Positions 34,305 to 47,466 of a DNA stretch of 64,000 nucleotides are shown piece after piece (positions within the stretch are counted from its first letter, which is position 1; each line of letters opens with the position of its first letter). Below the pieces are notes generated by a model. The model was not told the origin of the DNA, did no database searches, and saw only the letters and a program-made list of their open reading frames with translations. A program made the translations under genes and the position numbers. This DNA comes from Kitasatospora setae KM-6054 (GTDB lineage: Bacteria; Actinomycetota; Actinomycetes; Streptomycetales; Streptomycetaceae). The DNA is taken from NCBI RefSeq assembly GCF_000269985.1, contig NC_016109.1, positions 4,340,001 to 4,404,000 of the forward strand, written 5' to 3'.

Positions 34305-35468
34305 ATGCACGTCGCGCACCTGTCGCTCGCCGACTTCCGTTCCTACGCCCGGGTCGAGGTTCCGCTCGACCCGGGCGTCACCGCGTTCGTCGGCCCCAAC
34401 GGCCAGGGCAAGACCAACCTGGTCGAGGCGGTCGGCTACGTCGCCACCCTGGGCAGCCACCGGGTGGCCACCGACGCCCCGCTGATCCGGCTCGGCGCCG
34501 AGCGGGCGGTGATCCGGGCCAGCGTGGTCGCCGGGGGCGGCCGCGCCACCCTGGTCGAGCTGGAGCTCACCGCGGGCAAGGCCAACCGGGCCCGGCTGAA
34601 CCGCTCCGACAACGTCCGCCCGCGGGACGTGCTGGGCGTGCTGCGCACCGTGCTGTTCGCCCCCGAGGACCTCGCCCTGGTCAAGGGCGACCCGGGCGAG
34701 CGCCGGCGCTTCCTGGACGAGCTGCTGACCGCCCGCACCCCCCGGCTGGCCGGGGTGCGCTCCGACTACGAGCGGGTGCTCAAGCAGCGCAACGCCCTGC
34801 TGAAGACCGCCGCGACGGCCCGCCGGGCCGGCGGCGGCAAGTCCGCCGACCTGGCCACCCTGGAGGTCTGGGACGGCCACCTGGCCCGGGCCGGCGCCGA
34901 GCTGACCGCCTTCCGGATCCAGCTGGTGGCCGCCCTGCAGCCGCTGGTCGCCGAGGCATACCGGCAGCTCGCCCCCGACGGCGGCGACACCGTCCTGGAG
35001 TACCGCTCCTCCTTCGAGGGCGAGCTCCCGACCAGCCGCGAGCAGGCCGAGCGGCAGCTGCTCGACGCCCTCCAGTCGCTCCGCCGGCAGGAGATCGAGC
35101 GCGGCCTGACCCTGGTCGGCCCGCACCGCGACGAACTCCTGCTCCGGCTGGGCCCGCTGCCCGCCAAGGGCTACGCCAGCCACGGCGAGTCCTGGTCGTA
35201 CGCGCTGGCGCTCCGGCTGGCCTCGTACGAGCTGCTGCGCGCGGAGGGCGAGGAGCCGGTGCTGGTGCTGGACGACGTCTTCGCCGAGCTGGACGCCCGC
35301 CGCCGGGACCGGCTGGCCGAGCTGGTGGCCGGCGGCGAGCAGGTGCTGGTCACCGCCGCGGTCGCCGAGGACGTGCCGAAGGCGCTGCACGGCGCCCGCT
35401 ACGGCGTCTCGGGCGGCACGGTGGACCGGCTGACCCCGTGTGCCCCGCGGGCCCCGGGAACCGCGTAG
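34305..35468 (+). CDS. recF: DNA replication and repair protein RecF
   Basis: 387-residue SMC-like ATPase that helps load RecA at gaps. Walker A GPNGQGKT is at 30-37. The signature region (GESWSYALALRLASYELL) and Walker B (VLVLDDVFAELDARRRDRL) are intact. A coiled/helical middle carries FLDELLTARTPR. The stop is followed after 49 bp by the dciA gene. Confidence 0.96.
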   Translation: MHVAHLSLADFRSYARVEVPLDPGVTAFVGPNGQGKTNLVEAVGYVATLGSHRVATDAPLIRLGAERAVIRASVVAGGGRATLVELELTAGKANRARLNRSDNVRPRDVLGVLRTVLFAPEDLALVKGDPGERRRFLDELLTARTPRLAGVRSDYERVLKQRNALLKTAATARRAGGGKSADLATLEVWDGHLARAGAELTAFRIQLVAALQPLVAEAYRQLAPDGGDTVLEYRSSFEGELPTSREQAERQLLDALQSLRRQEIERGLTLVGPHRDELLLRLGPLPAKGYASHGESWSYALALRLASYELLRAEGEEPVLVLDDVFAELDARRRDRLAELVAGGEQVLVTAAVAEDVPKALHGARYGVSGGTVDRLTPCAPRAPGTA

Positions 35469-35517
35469 CCTGGACGGCTCGTCCGAGCAGTCGTCCACAG
35501 CCTGGGGATGGAGCGTG

Positions 35518-36030
35518 ATGGCGCAGGAACCGGAGCTTTCGGGCGTGGACCTGGCCCGGGTCGCGCTGCGCGCCGCCAAGGAGCAGGCCAGGCAGCGCGG
35601 CGAGCAGGTGCGCGAGCGGCGGGAGGCCAAGCGGACCGGGCTGCGCAGCGGCGCCCGGGCGGACGGCCGGGACCCGGTGCCGCTGGGGGCCGCGCTGAAC
35701 CGGCTGATCACCGAGCGGGGCTGGGAGGCGCCGGCCGCGGTCGGCGGGGTGATGGGCCGCTGGTCGCAGATCGTCGGCCCGGACATCGCGGCGCACTGCG
35801 AGCCCAAGTCGTACGCGGAGGCCGAGGCGGTGCTCACCGTGCAGTGCGACTCCACCGCCTGGGCGACCCAACTCCGTTTGCTGGCACGCCAGTTGGTGGC
35901 CAGGCTGAACCACGAGCTGGGGCACGGCACGGTCCGGGTGATCAAGGTGCTGGGGCCGGACGCGCCGGTGCGCGGCTACGGGCGGCTGCGGGCGCCCGGC
36001 AGCAAGGGGCCGGGCGACACCTGGGGCTGA
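35518..36030 (+). CDS. dciA: DUF721 family protein, DciA-type helicase loader
   Basis: 170 residues. A basic, Arg/Glu-rich helical N-terminus (about 10-45) precedes the DUF721 domain (LGAALNRLITERGWEAPAAV, GRWSQIVGPDIAAHCEP, LTVQCDSTAWATQLRLLARQLV). DciA proteins are the ancestral loaders of the DnaB helicase, which fits its place between recF and gyrB near oriC. ATG 35518 follows GGATGGAG, with a GTG immediately before it as alternative. Confidence 0.9.
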   Translation: MAQEPELSGVDLARVALRAAKEQARQRGEQVRERREAKRTGLRSGARADGRDPVPLGAALNRLITERGWEAPAAVGGVMGRWSQIVGPDIAAHCEPKSYAEAEAVLTVQCDSTAWATQLRLLARQLVARLNHELGHGTVRVIKVLGPDAPVRGYGRLRAPGSKGPGDTWG

Positions 36031-36304
36031 GCCGGGCGGAGCGGACCGGCGGGCTCCGGAATCGCTGGCGGCCCTGCCAGGCGCTCTGAGCCCCCCTGTC
36101 GAGTATCGGGACACGTCCAGAGGGGATTCAGGGCGGCACATCTGCCTTCAGAGGCTGCCAAACGCCCCTCACTGTCGGTCGTACCGGTAGACTGGAGAGC
36201 AAACACCGTCGTGTGCAGCAAATCGAGTCGAACCGCCGTGGTCGCACACCTGCCCGGACACCCGGGCGGGGGCGCGGCCCGTGCTGTGCCAGAGAGGGCG
36301 CTTC
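36031..36304 (+). promoter_or_regulatory. gyrB leader region
   Basis: A 274-bp gap. A possible -10 element TAGACT (36188-36193) lies 112 bp before gyrB, but no convincing -35 was found. No gene, operator or hairpin is otherwise supported. Confidence 0.3.
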
Positions 36305-38296
<1,992 letters not shown>

Positions 38297-38334
38297 CGTC
38301 CCGCCAAGGATCGTTGAAAGGAAACTGACCACCA

Positions 38335-40938
<2,604 letters not shown>

Positions 40939-40951
40939 CGCACGGACGCGC

Positions 40952-40994
40952 CCCGTGGTGCCCGCCCCGCCGCCGGCGGGGCGGGCACCACGGG
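40952..40994. terminator. Terminator after gyrA
   Basis: Perfect 20-bp inverted repeat (40952-40971 and 40975-40994) with a 3-base loop, 13 bp past the gyrA stop. Confidence 0.85.
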
Positions 40995-41085
40995 CCGACC
41001 GCGGGCCACCGGGGCCCGCGGCGCACGAGCACAACACGGTCCAGGACGGTGCGATCGCCCTGGCGGACGGTTCGGGAGGACCACG

Positions 41086-41730
41086 GTGAGCGGAGCCACG
41101 GGTGCTGGAGGTGCCACGGGCGGCCTGGCGGGCGGGCAGCAGGCTTACGGAGCCCCGACCCCGCCCCCGCCGCCGAGCACCCCGCCCGCGGGCGGCTTCT
41201 CGCAGCCGACCACTTACGCCAAGGGCCAGCCCACCCCGCCGCGCGGCACCCGCGTCCCCGGCGCCCCGGGCGCGCCCGGCTCCGGCGGCCAGGGCGGCGC
41301 CGGCGGCCCGGCCCGCCGTCCCGGCCCGGCCCCGGCCGCCGGCGCCCCCGGCCGGACCCGCCGGGCCCGGCTGCGGGTCACCAAGGTCGACCCCTGGTCG
41401 GTGATGAAGGTCAGCTTCCTGCTCTCGCTGGCCCTCGGCGTGATCATCATCGTGGCCGCCGCGGTGCTCTGGATGACCCTCGACGGCCTCGGCGTCTTCT
41501 CCTCGCTGACCGGCACCCTGAAGGACGTCACCGGCAGCGGCGGCGACGGCTCCAGCGCCTTCAACCTGATGGACTACATCGGGTTCGGCAAGGTCATGCT
41601 CTTCACCGTCCTGATCGCCCTGGTCGACATCGTCCTGATGACCGCCCTGGCCACCCTCGCCGCGTTCATCTACAACTCGGCGGCGGGCTTCACCGGCGGC
41701 GTCGAGCTGACCCTCGCCGAGGAGGACTGA
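41086..41730 (+). CDS. DUF3566 domain membrane protein
   Basis: 214 residues. A Gly/Pro/Ala-rich cytoplasmic N-terminus (about 1-85) leads to a DUF3566 domain (RARLRVTKVDPWSVMKVSF) with two membrane helices (about 108-132 and 168-200). The gene is kept just after gyrA in many actinobacteria, and a division or replication link has been suggested only from position. GTG 41086 follows GGGAGG. A hairpin follows. Confidence 0.87.
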   Translation: MSGATGAGGATGGLAGGQQAYGAPTPPPPPSTPPAGGFSQPTTYAKGQPTPPRGTRVPGAPGAPGSGGQGGAGGPARRPGPAPAAGAPGRTRRARLRVTKVDPWSVMKVSFLLSLALGVIIIVAAAVLWMTLDGLGVFSSLTGTLKDVTGSGGDGSSAFNLMDYIGFGKVMLFTVLIALVDIVLMTALATLAAFIYNSAAGFTGGVELTLAEED

Positions 41731-41769
41731 CCCCCGGTCAGTTTTCCCTCCCCCGAGCGGAATGACCCG

Positions 41770-41800
41770 GGCCCCGGAGGCTGTTGAAGCCTCCGGGGCC
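41770..41800. terminator. Hairpin after DUF3566 gene
   Basis: 12-bp inverted repeat GGCCCCGGAGGC (41770-41781) and GCCTCCGGGGCC (41789-41800) with a 7-base loop. Confidence 0.8.
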
Positions 41801-41965
41801 CTTCGCCGTCCCAGCGGCAACCGGGTGAACCGCCCGGCGCACCGGTAGCGGCACCCGGGCCCCACGTGCACAGATGGAAGAACGGGAACGGCCAGCGGGC
41901 CGCCCGGCCGCGCGCGGCGGCCACCGGGCGACCCGGACGGGTACGACGGCTCGGGAAGGTCCGCC

Positions 41966-43351
41966 ATGGCACAGCAAGCCCACCAACTGGTCGGCGCGGT
42001 AGAGGACGTGATCGGCCGCCCGGTCCCCCTGCGGGTACGCGCCCGGGACGGCTCCACGGCCGGCCCGCCCGGAGCCCCCACCGTCGTCCTGCGCAACCGC
42101 CGCGCCCTGCGCCGCCTGCTCTGGGCCCCCGGCGAACTCGGCCTGGCCCGCGCCTACGTCGCCGGCGACCTCGACGTCGCCCCCGACACCGACCTGTACG
42201 AGGTGCTGGCCGCCGTCACCGCCTTCGCCGAGGACCCGGACGCCCCCCGCCGCCGGATCGGCCCCCGGCAGTACCTCGGCGCCCCCGGCCGCCGCCTGCT
42301 CGCCGCCGCCCTGCGGCAGGGCGTCCTCGGCCCGAACCCGGCGCCCCCGCCCGAGGAGGTCCGCCGCCGCCGCGGCCCGGCCCACAGCCGCCGCCGGGAC
42401 CGCGCCGCGATCAGCCACCACTACGACGTCGGCAACGACTTCTACCGGCTCGTCCTGGGCCCCAGCCTGGTCTACTCGTGCGCCTACTGGGAGCCCGCCG
42501 CGAAGAGCCTGGAGGACGCCCAGGCCGCCAAGCTCGACCTGATCTGCCGCAAGCTCGGCCTGCGCCCCGGCATGCGCCTGCTGGACGTCGGCTGCGGCTG
42601 GGGCTCGCTGGTCCTGCACGCGGCCCGGCACTACGGCGTGGAGGCGGTCGGCGTCTCCATCTCCACCGAACAGGTCGCCCTCGCCCGGCAGCGGATCGCC
42701 GAGGCCGGCCTCGCCGACCGGGTCGACGTCCGGCTCCAGGACTACCGGGAGATCCCCGACGGCCCCTTCGACGCCATCTCCAGCGTCGGCATGGCCGAGC
42801 ACGTCGGCTCCGCCCAGTACCTCGTCTACGCCCGCCACCTGCACGACCTGCTGGCCCCCGGCGGCCGCCTGCTCAACCACCAGATCGCCCGCCGCCCGCT
42901 GCCGCCCGGCGAGACCTACCGGCTCTCCCCCTTCATCGACCGCTACGTCTTCCCCGACGGCGAGCTCTCCCCCGTCGGCACCACCGTCTCCCGGCTGGAG
43001 CAGGCCGGCCTGGAGGTCCGCGACGTCGAGGCGCTGCGCGAGCACTACGGCCGCACCCTGCGCGAGTGGGTCGCCAACCTGGAGGCGCACTGGCCCGAGG
43101 CCGTCGACCTGGTCGGCCGCGGCCGGGCCCGGGTCTGGCGGCTCTACATGGCCGCCTCCGCCGTCGCCTTCGAGCAGAACCACATCGGCGTCAACCAGGT
43201 CCTCGCCGTCCGCCCCACCCCCGCCGGCGCCTCGGGCCTCCCCCCGACCCGCCCCGAGTGGCTCGCCGGGGCCGCTGAGCAGCACCGCGAGCAGAGCCGT
43301 CCGGAGGGCCCCCGGGATACGGATTTGGGAGATCGGCCGACGGTCCGCTAA
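41966..43351 (+). CDS. Cyclopropane-fatty-acid synthase family methyltransferase
   Basis: 461 residues. SAM-dependent methyltransferase acting probably on unsaturated membrane lipids. The domain order is that of CFA synthases: an N-terminal helical part (VLRNRRALRRLLWAPGELGLARAYVAGDLDV), the conserved HHYDVGNDFYRLVLGPSLVYSCAYW, the SAM loop LLDVGCGWGSL and GRTLREWVANLEAHW near the end. Ends 16 bp before tRNA-Ile. The fatty acid or other lipid modified cannot be told. Confidence 0.9.
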   Translation: MAQQAHQLVGAVEDVIGRPVPLRVRARDGSTAGPPGAPTVVLRNRRALRRLLWAPGELGLARAYVAGDLDVAPDTDLYEVLAAVTAFAEDPDAPRRRIGPRQYLGAPGRRLLAAALRQGVLGPNPAPPPEEVRRRRGPAHSRRRDRAAISHHYDVGNDFYRLVLGPSLVYSCAYWEPAAKSLEDAQAAKLDLICRKLGLRPGMRLLDVGCGWGSLVLHAARHYGVEAVGVSISTEQVALARQRIAEAGLADRVDVRLQDYREIPDGPFDAISSVGMAEHVGSAQYLVYARHLHDLLAPGGRLLNHQIARRPLPPGETYRLSPFIDRYVFPDGELSPVGTTVSRLEQAGLEVRDVEALREHYGRTLREWVANLEAHWPEAVDLVGRGRARVWRLYMAASAVAFEQNHIGVNQVLAVRPTPAGASGLPPTRPEWLAGAAEQHREQSRPEGPRDTDLGDRPTVR

Positions 43352-43367
43352 TCTTTGAGTGCGGCAA

Positions 43368-43441
43368 GGGCCTATAGCTCAGACGGTTAGAGCGCTTCCC
43401 TGATAAGGAAGAGGCCACAGGTTCAAGTCCTGTTAGGCCCA
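43368..43441 (+). tRNA. tRNA-Ile (GAT)
   Basis: 74 bases with a closed seven-base acceptor stem (GGGCCTA/TAGGCCC), a D-arm (GCTCAGACGGTTAGAGC), an anticodon arm CTTCCCTGATAAGGAAG with GAT at 43402-43404, and a T-arm with GGTTCAAGTCC. Discriminator A is at 43441; no complete CCA is encoded. Confidence 0.96.
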
Positions 43442-43726
43442 CCGGCGCGAAGGCTCCGATCACCAGGTGATCGGGGCCTTCGACGTGTTGGGCCCGTAAC
43501 CGCGCCGCTTCCCGCTCGTTGGGCCCGGTGCGCAGAGGCAACACAGGGTGAGCCGACTCGAAACTGATGTGAAGTCTGGGATAGCCGGGCGACAGAACCG
43601 GCCATTGGGTGACGTGGGACGTAGCGCGACCTCTGCTCCGGCCGGCGGATGATCCGGCCCCGCCCGCCCCGGGCGACAGGGCGGTTCCCACGTCATGTCT
43701 TCATTCACCCCTGTGAGGCAACTCCC
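43442..43726. other. Gap between tRNA-Ile and accessory gene, with hairpin
   Basis: 285 bp. It contains a hairpin at 43448-43482 (CGAAGGCTCCGATCACC and the matching GGTGATCGGGGCCTTCG, one mismatch), a likely terminator of the tRNA transcript. GTTGGGCCCG and GTTGGGCCCGG occur at about 43488 and 43519, a short direct repeat echoing the tRNA 3' end (TTAGGCCC). No integrase is nearby. The rest is unassigned, probably a promoter region. Confidence 0.5.
43448..43482. terminator. Terminator after tRNA-Ile
   Basis: 17-base arms with one mismatch around a single unpaired A, 7 bp past the tRNA. Confidence 0.75.
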
Positions 43727-44749
43727 ATGTCCATGGAAGCCGCGCTGCTCGAATCCAGGACGCTCCGCAGCGGCCTGTGCGAGCGCACCGAAGTCCTCGA
43801 CGAGGTCAAGGCCCTCGTCCTGCTGCCCGACGGGCTGTACGTCACCACGCGGATGGTGGCGGACTACTTCGAGGTCGGCGAGCCCGCCATCTACAGCCTG
43901 CTCCGCCGCCACCGGCAGGAGTTGGAGGGCAACGGGTTCACCGTCCTCAAGCCTGTGGATAACCCCGGGAACCAGACATTCAAAACGAATGGCTGGCAGG
44001 TCAGCGACCCGCAGGGGGGTGTCCGGCGGTCCGACGGGGCCGAGCGACCGGCGCACCCTGTGGACAACGAGAACCAGAAGTGCAAAGTGCACTTCTGGCA
44101 GGTCAGCGGTACCGAAGGAGGTGACGGAGCCTTCTCCGCCCCCACCCCACCTGTGGATAACCTCCGCCCCCAGGGCGGCGGCAACGGCGTCGCCCTCTAC
44201 TCCCGGCGGGCCGTCCTGAACGTCGCGATGCTGCTGCGGGACAGCGAGGTGGCCCGGCGGGTGCGCGGGCGGCTGCTGGACGCGGTGGAGGCGGCGGCGC
44301 GGCCGGTGGTGGAGCCGCCGGTGGTGCACGCGTTCCGGGCGCGGCCGTGGCGACGGTGGAGCGAGTTGCGCTGGGACGAGTACGAGGCGGGTCGGCGGGA
44401 CCCGGCAGCGGCGGCCTGGCGGCGGCGGATCGACGGGCTGGAGCCGTTCGGGGCGGCGCTGCCGTCCTGGGAGGACGAGCCGGTGGTGCCGCCGTACGCG
44501 GAGGGGCCGGCGTACGCGTTCACGCTGGAGGACCTGCCGGCGGTGGTCTCGGGGCTGGCGCTGTCGGTCGGGTCGGTCGAGCGGCGGCTGGACGCGCAGG
44601 GGGTGCTGATCACCGCGATCGGTGAGCGGATCGCCCGGCAGGAGACCCGGATCGACGCCGTGGGCGCCCGGCTGGACGGCCTGGCCGACGACGTGCGGGC
44701 GATCCGCCGGGACGTGGCCCACCTGCGGGGGAGGCGGCGCCGCAGGTGA
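43727..44749 (+). CDS. Antirepressor-like DNA-binding protein with DnaA-box-encoding repeats
   Basis: 340 residues. The N-terminus (about 38-70, TTRMVADYFEVGEPAIYSLLRRHRQELEGNG) resembles a helix-turn-helix. Later VALYSRRAVLNVAMLLRDSEVARRVRGRLLDAVE resembles the phage antirepressor-type motif. The middle (about 76-150) has three imperfect repeats beginning PVDN, with TFKTNGWQVS and KCKVHFWQVS modules. Each PVDN is encoded by a perfect DnaA box. A C-terminal heptad-like stretch (about 285-335) suggests a coiled coil. ATG 43727 follows GAGG. No known function; phage or accessory origin is inferred from its place beside tRNA-Ile. Confidence 0.7.
   Translation: MSMEAALLESRTLRSGLCERTEVLDEVKALVLLPDGLYVTTRMVADYFEVGEPAIYSLLRRHRQELEGNGFTVLKPVDNPGNQTFKTNGWQVSDPQGGVRRSDGAERPAHPVDNENQKCKVHFWQVSGTEGGDGAFSAPTPPVDNLRPQGGGNGVALYSRRAVLNVAMLLRDSEVARRVRGRLLDAVEAAARPVVEPPVVHAFRARPWRRWSELRWDEYEAGRRDPAAAAWRRRIDGLEPFGAALPSWEDEPVVPPYAEGPAYAFTLEDLPAVVSGLALSVGSVERRLDAQGVLITAIGERIARQETRIDAVGARLDGLADDVRAIRRDVAHLRGRRRRR
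43954..44160 (-). repeat. Three in-frame DnaA boxes within an antirepressor-like gene
   Basis: TGTGGATAA (43954-43962), TGTGGACAA (44059-44067) and TGTGGATAA (44152-44160), all in the same orientation and reading frame, at 105- and 93-bp spacing. They lie about 12 kb right of oriC. Confidence 0.85.
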
Positions 44750-44826
44750 CGGGTGACCGGTAGCGGGAGTGCGCGGGCGCGCCGCCGGGCGGGAACGGCG
44801 GCGCGCCCGGGCGCGTTGTCGGGGGC

Positions 44827-45216
44827 GTGGGCATCTTCTGGGCGATGAGCCTGCCGGGCCTGGTCTGCGCGCTGGTGCTGTTGGCGTTCGTGGACCAGCT
44901 CGCGCTGCGGGCGCGCCGCAGCCGCTGGGTCCCCTGGCGCGGCACGGGCCGGGAGGGGCAGGTCTCGGCGACCGGCTTCGAGCAGTTGCACGCCCAGTTC
45001 GCGGCGGGCAAGCAGGCCGAGCTGGAGCAGCGGAAGACCACCCTGATGCTCCGGGACGAGGAGGGCGAGGGCGCGCCGCCCCGCTCCCGGGTCGACCTGG
45101 AGGGCGGGGTGGCGGTGATCCGCGCCGGCCATTCGCGGTCGGACGATCCTACCGATGCCGAGGTGTCAAAGCCGGTGGCGGATCGGTTGGTTGACGGTGG
45201 CGGGGGCCGCTCTTGA
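44827..45216 (+). CDS. DUF6191-like small membrane protein
   Basis: 129 residues. One N-terminal membrane segment (about 4-24, FWAMSLPGLVCALVLLAFV) is followed by a cytoplasmic part with ATGFEQLHAQFAAGKQAELEQRKTTLMLRDEEGEGAPP. This resembles the DUF6191 family as I recall it. GTG 44827 is the only start before the membrane helix. Function unknown. Confidence 0.7.
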   Translation: MGIFWAMSLPGLVCALVLLAFVDQLALRARRSRWVPWRGTGREGQVSATGFEQLHAQFAAGKQAELEQRKTTLMLRDEEGEGAPPRSRVDLEGGVAVIRAGHSRSDDPTDAEVSKPVADRLVDGGGGRS

Positions 45217-45316
45217 ACCGGTTACCGGTGTGTATCATCGGCCCCAGGGCGGTCTGCACCCTGACCGCTGGTTCGTGCTCCCACATCCAAGCAAGCAAGA
45301 AGGACGAGGTCCCGCG

Positions 45317-45445
45317 GTGAAGAAGCTCCTCCTGGTCGCCCTGGTCGCCCTCGGCGGCTTCTTTGTCTACCGTCAGGTCCAGGCGGACCGCGCCGAGCAG
45401 GACCTGTGGACCGAGGCGACCGACCCGGTCCCGGCCGGCCGCTGA
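45317..45445 (+). CDS. DLW-39 family small protein
   Basis: 42 residues: a short N-terminal hydrophobic segment (KKLLLVALVALGGFFVYRQV) followed by DRAEQDLWTEATDPV with the Asp-Leu-Trp that names the family. GTG 45317 follows AAGGACGAGG. It lies upstream of tRNA-Ala in this family of chromosomes. Function unknown; probably a single-span membrane peptide. Confidence 0.85.
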   Translation: MKKLLLVALVALGGFFVYRQVQADRAEQDLWTEATDPVPAGR

Positions 45446-45555
45446 GCGCCGACTGACGAAGTCCGCTCGGACCGGTCCGCGGAGCACGGGCCGCGGCCGG
45501 TCCGAAACCCGCGTGGGCGGCTGCCCGTGAGCGGGTAGGCTATCCCCCGTTGCTC

Positions 45556-45628
45556 GGGGCCTTAGCTCAGTTGGTAGAGCGCTGTCTTTGCATGGCAGAT
45601 GTCAGGGGTTCGACTCCCCTAGGCTCCA
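45556..45628 (+). tRNA. tRNA-Ala (TGC)
   Basis: 73 bases with acceptor stem GGGGCCT/AGGCTCC, D-arm GCTCAGTTGGTAGAGC, anticodon arm CTGTCTTTGCATGGCAG with TGC at 45589-45591, and T-arm GGGGTTCGACTCCCC. The CCA end is not fully encoded. Confidence 0.96.
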
Positions 45629-45640
45629 CAAGTCGACGAA

Positions 45641-45675
45641 CGGCCCCCGATCCGGTTCCTCCGGGTCGGGGGCCG
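45641..45675. terminator. Terminator after tRNA-Ala
   Basis: 10-bp arms CGGCCCCCGA (45641-45650) and TCGGGGGCCG (45666-45675) with an inner stem; 12 bp past the tRNA and before the convergent DUF5324 gene. Confidence 0.75.
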
Positions 45676-45704
45676 TTCGCGTGCCCGCGGGTACGCGGGT
45701 GGGT

Positions 45705-46631
45705 TCAGTGCGGCTTGCGCGGGTCGTGCGGCTTGGGGCGGTCGTCGTCGGCGGGCGCGGCCTCCGGCCGGCCGCCGTCCGCGGGCTCCTCGCGCGGGAC
45801 GGAGCCGTTGAGCACGGTCTTGCCGACCGGGGCGCCCGCCGCGGTGCCGGCGGTGCCCGTCGGGCCGGCGGCGTCCGGGGCGGCCGGAGCGCCCGGAGCG
45901 CCCGGGGCGGCGGTGGCGGGGGAGGCGCCGGCCGGGCCGGTGCTGGCGGGCTGGGTGGTCGGCGGGGTGACCGGGGCCGGGGGTTCGGTCAGCCACTCGG
46001 GGTTGTTCTGCTTGCGGTACCACTGCCAGGCCAGCACGCCGGTGCCGATGGCCAGGGTGCCGGCCACCGCGAGGCCGGTGGCCCAGCCGTTGCGGTGCTG
46101 CTTCTTGGCGTTCTTCGCGGCCAGCGCGCTGATCTCGGCGGCGGTGACGTTGCCGTGCAGCGCGCTGACCGCCGCGGCGCCGCGGGTCTGCGCCTCCTGG
46201 GCGATCGGGGTGACGCTCTCCCGGGCGGCCTGGAAGGTCTCGGCGACCTTGGGCACCACGGTGGCGCGGGCCTGGCCCGCCGCCTGCCCGGCGGACAGCT
46301 TGGCGGCGAGGGCGGCCTCCTGGGCCCGGTGGACGGCCCGGAGCGCGGCCTTCTGGGTCTCCGGGGGAAGGCTGGTGAAGGCGTGCTCCAGGTGCGGGGC
46401 GACGTGCTTGACGTACTGCACCCGGGCGGCGTGCGCGGCCTGCCCGGCCCCGGCCCTGGCCTGCGCGCCGGCGGCCGCGGCCTTCGGGCCGAGCGCCTCC
46501 AGCCTGGGGCCGAGCACCTGCTTGGCCTCCTCCGCGTAGTGCAGGGCGGTCTCCTTGGCGGAGACGGCGTAGGGCGCCACGGCGTCCTTCGCCCGTCCGG
46601 CGGTCTCGCGCGCGGTGTCCGTACGGCTCAC
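45705..46631 (-). CDS. DUF5324 family protein
   Basis: 308 residues. The first 190 residues are Ala/Lys/Glu/Gln-rich helices resembling apolipoprotein-like or LEA-like coiled coils (AKDAVAPYAVSAKETALHYAEEA). One membrane segment (about 192-212, NGWATGLAVAGTLAIGTGVLAWQWY) precedes a Pro/Ala/Gly-rich tail. GTG 46631 follows GAGAAGGAGAAG. It matches the DUF5324 family found at this place in Streptomyces, as I recall. Function unknown. Confidence 0.75.
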   Translation of the reverse strand: MSRTDTARETAGRAKDAVAPYAVSAKETALHYAEEAKQVLGPRLEALGPKAAAAGAQARAGAGQAAHAARVQYVKHVAPHLEHAFTSLPPETQKAALRAVHRAQEAALAAKLSAGQAAGQARATVVPKVAETFQAARESVTPIAQEAQTRGAAAVSALHGNVTAAEISALAAKNAKKQHRNGWATGLAVAGTLAIGTGVLAWQWYRKQNNPEWLTEPPAPVTPPTTQPASTGPAGASPATAAPGAPGAPAAPDAAGPTGTAGTAAGAPVGKTVLNGSVPREEPADGGRPEAAPADDDRPKPHDPRKPH

Positions 46632-46797
46632 GGGCTTCTCCTTCTCGGCGGGTGTCCGGCGTTGTCCGGTATGCACTTTTCCACCTGCTAGGAGATCATG
46701 CATCCCGCCGGTCCGCCGAGCACCTTCGACTGAGCCGTCCGCGACCCGCGTGGGATGATTCATCGGATAGTCAGGCAAGCGATAGGAAGGTACTTCC

Positions 46798-47325
46798 GTG
46801 GCTGAGGAACTCACCGCCACCCTGAAGACGAACCGCGGCGACATCGTGGTCAAGCTCTTCCCGAACCACGCGCCGAAGACGGTCGCCAACTTCGTGGAGC
46901 TGGCCGAGGGCACCCGCGAGTGGCGGAACCCGGAGACCGGCGAGCTGGCCGCGAAGCCGCTGTACGACGGCACGGTCTTCCACCGGGTCATCGACGGCTT
47001 CATGATCCAGGGCGGCGACCCGCTGGGCAACGGCACCGGCGGCCCGGGCTACAAGTTCGCCGACGAGTTCCACCCGGACCTCTCGTTCGACCGCCCGTAC
47101 CTGCTGGCCATGGCCAACGCCGGCCCGGGCACCAACGGCTCGCAGTTCTTCATCACGGTCGGCGCGACCAGCTGGCTGAACCGCAAGCACAGCATCTTCG
47201 GCGAGGTCACCGACCCGGCCAGCCGGCAGGTCGTCGACGCGATCGCCACCACCGCCACCACCAAGCCGTACGACCGCCCGGTCGAGGACGTGGTGATCGA
47301 GCAGGTCGTCGTCTCGCGCGGCTGA
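46798..47325 (+). CDS. Peptidyl-prolyl cis-trans isomerase, cyclophilin type
   Basis: 175 residues. Cytosolic cyclophilin that speeds proline isomerisation. Active-site stretches FHRVIDGFMIQGGDP and GSQFFITVGATSWLNRKHSIFGEV contain the usual Arg, Phe, Gln and Trp residues. GTG 46798 follows GGAAGG. A hairpin lies downstream before the rhomboid gene. Confidence 0.95.
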   Translation: MAEELTATLKTNRGDIVVKLFPNHAPKTVANFVELAEGTREWRNPETGELAAKPLYDGTVFHRVIDGFMIQGGDPLGNGTGGPGYKFADEFHPDLSFDRPYLLAMANAGPGTNGSQFFITVGATSWLNRKHSIFGEVTDPASRQVVDAIATTATTKPYDRPVEDVVIEQVVVSRG

Positions 47326-47395
47326 GGACGGCCGCGTCCCGGCCCCGGGCCGGACGGGTCCGCCGCCCGGGAGGGCCGCGGGCAGTAGCCTGGAC

Positions 47396-47441
47396 GGTCC
47401 CGGTGGTGCCCCGTCACTGTGACGGCGGCGGCGCCGGGACC
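47396..47441. other. Two-level dyad between cyclophilin and rhomboid genes
   Basis: Outer arms GGTCCCGG (47396-47403) and CCGGGACC (47434-47441) enclose an inner dyad CCGTCAC-T-GTGACGG (about 47411-47425). It may terminate the cyclophilin transcript or regulate the rhomboid gene 25 bp downstream. Confidence 0.45.
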
Positions 47442-47466
47442 GTCTCGTTGAGGAGGGACAGCGGCG

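Noticed and set aside
43442..44749. Integrated element bounded by tRNA-Ile
   Set aside because: The gene after tRNA-Ile looks accessory, and GTTGGGCCC repeats are near, but there is no integrase and no convincing duplicated tRNA 3' end within the window.
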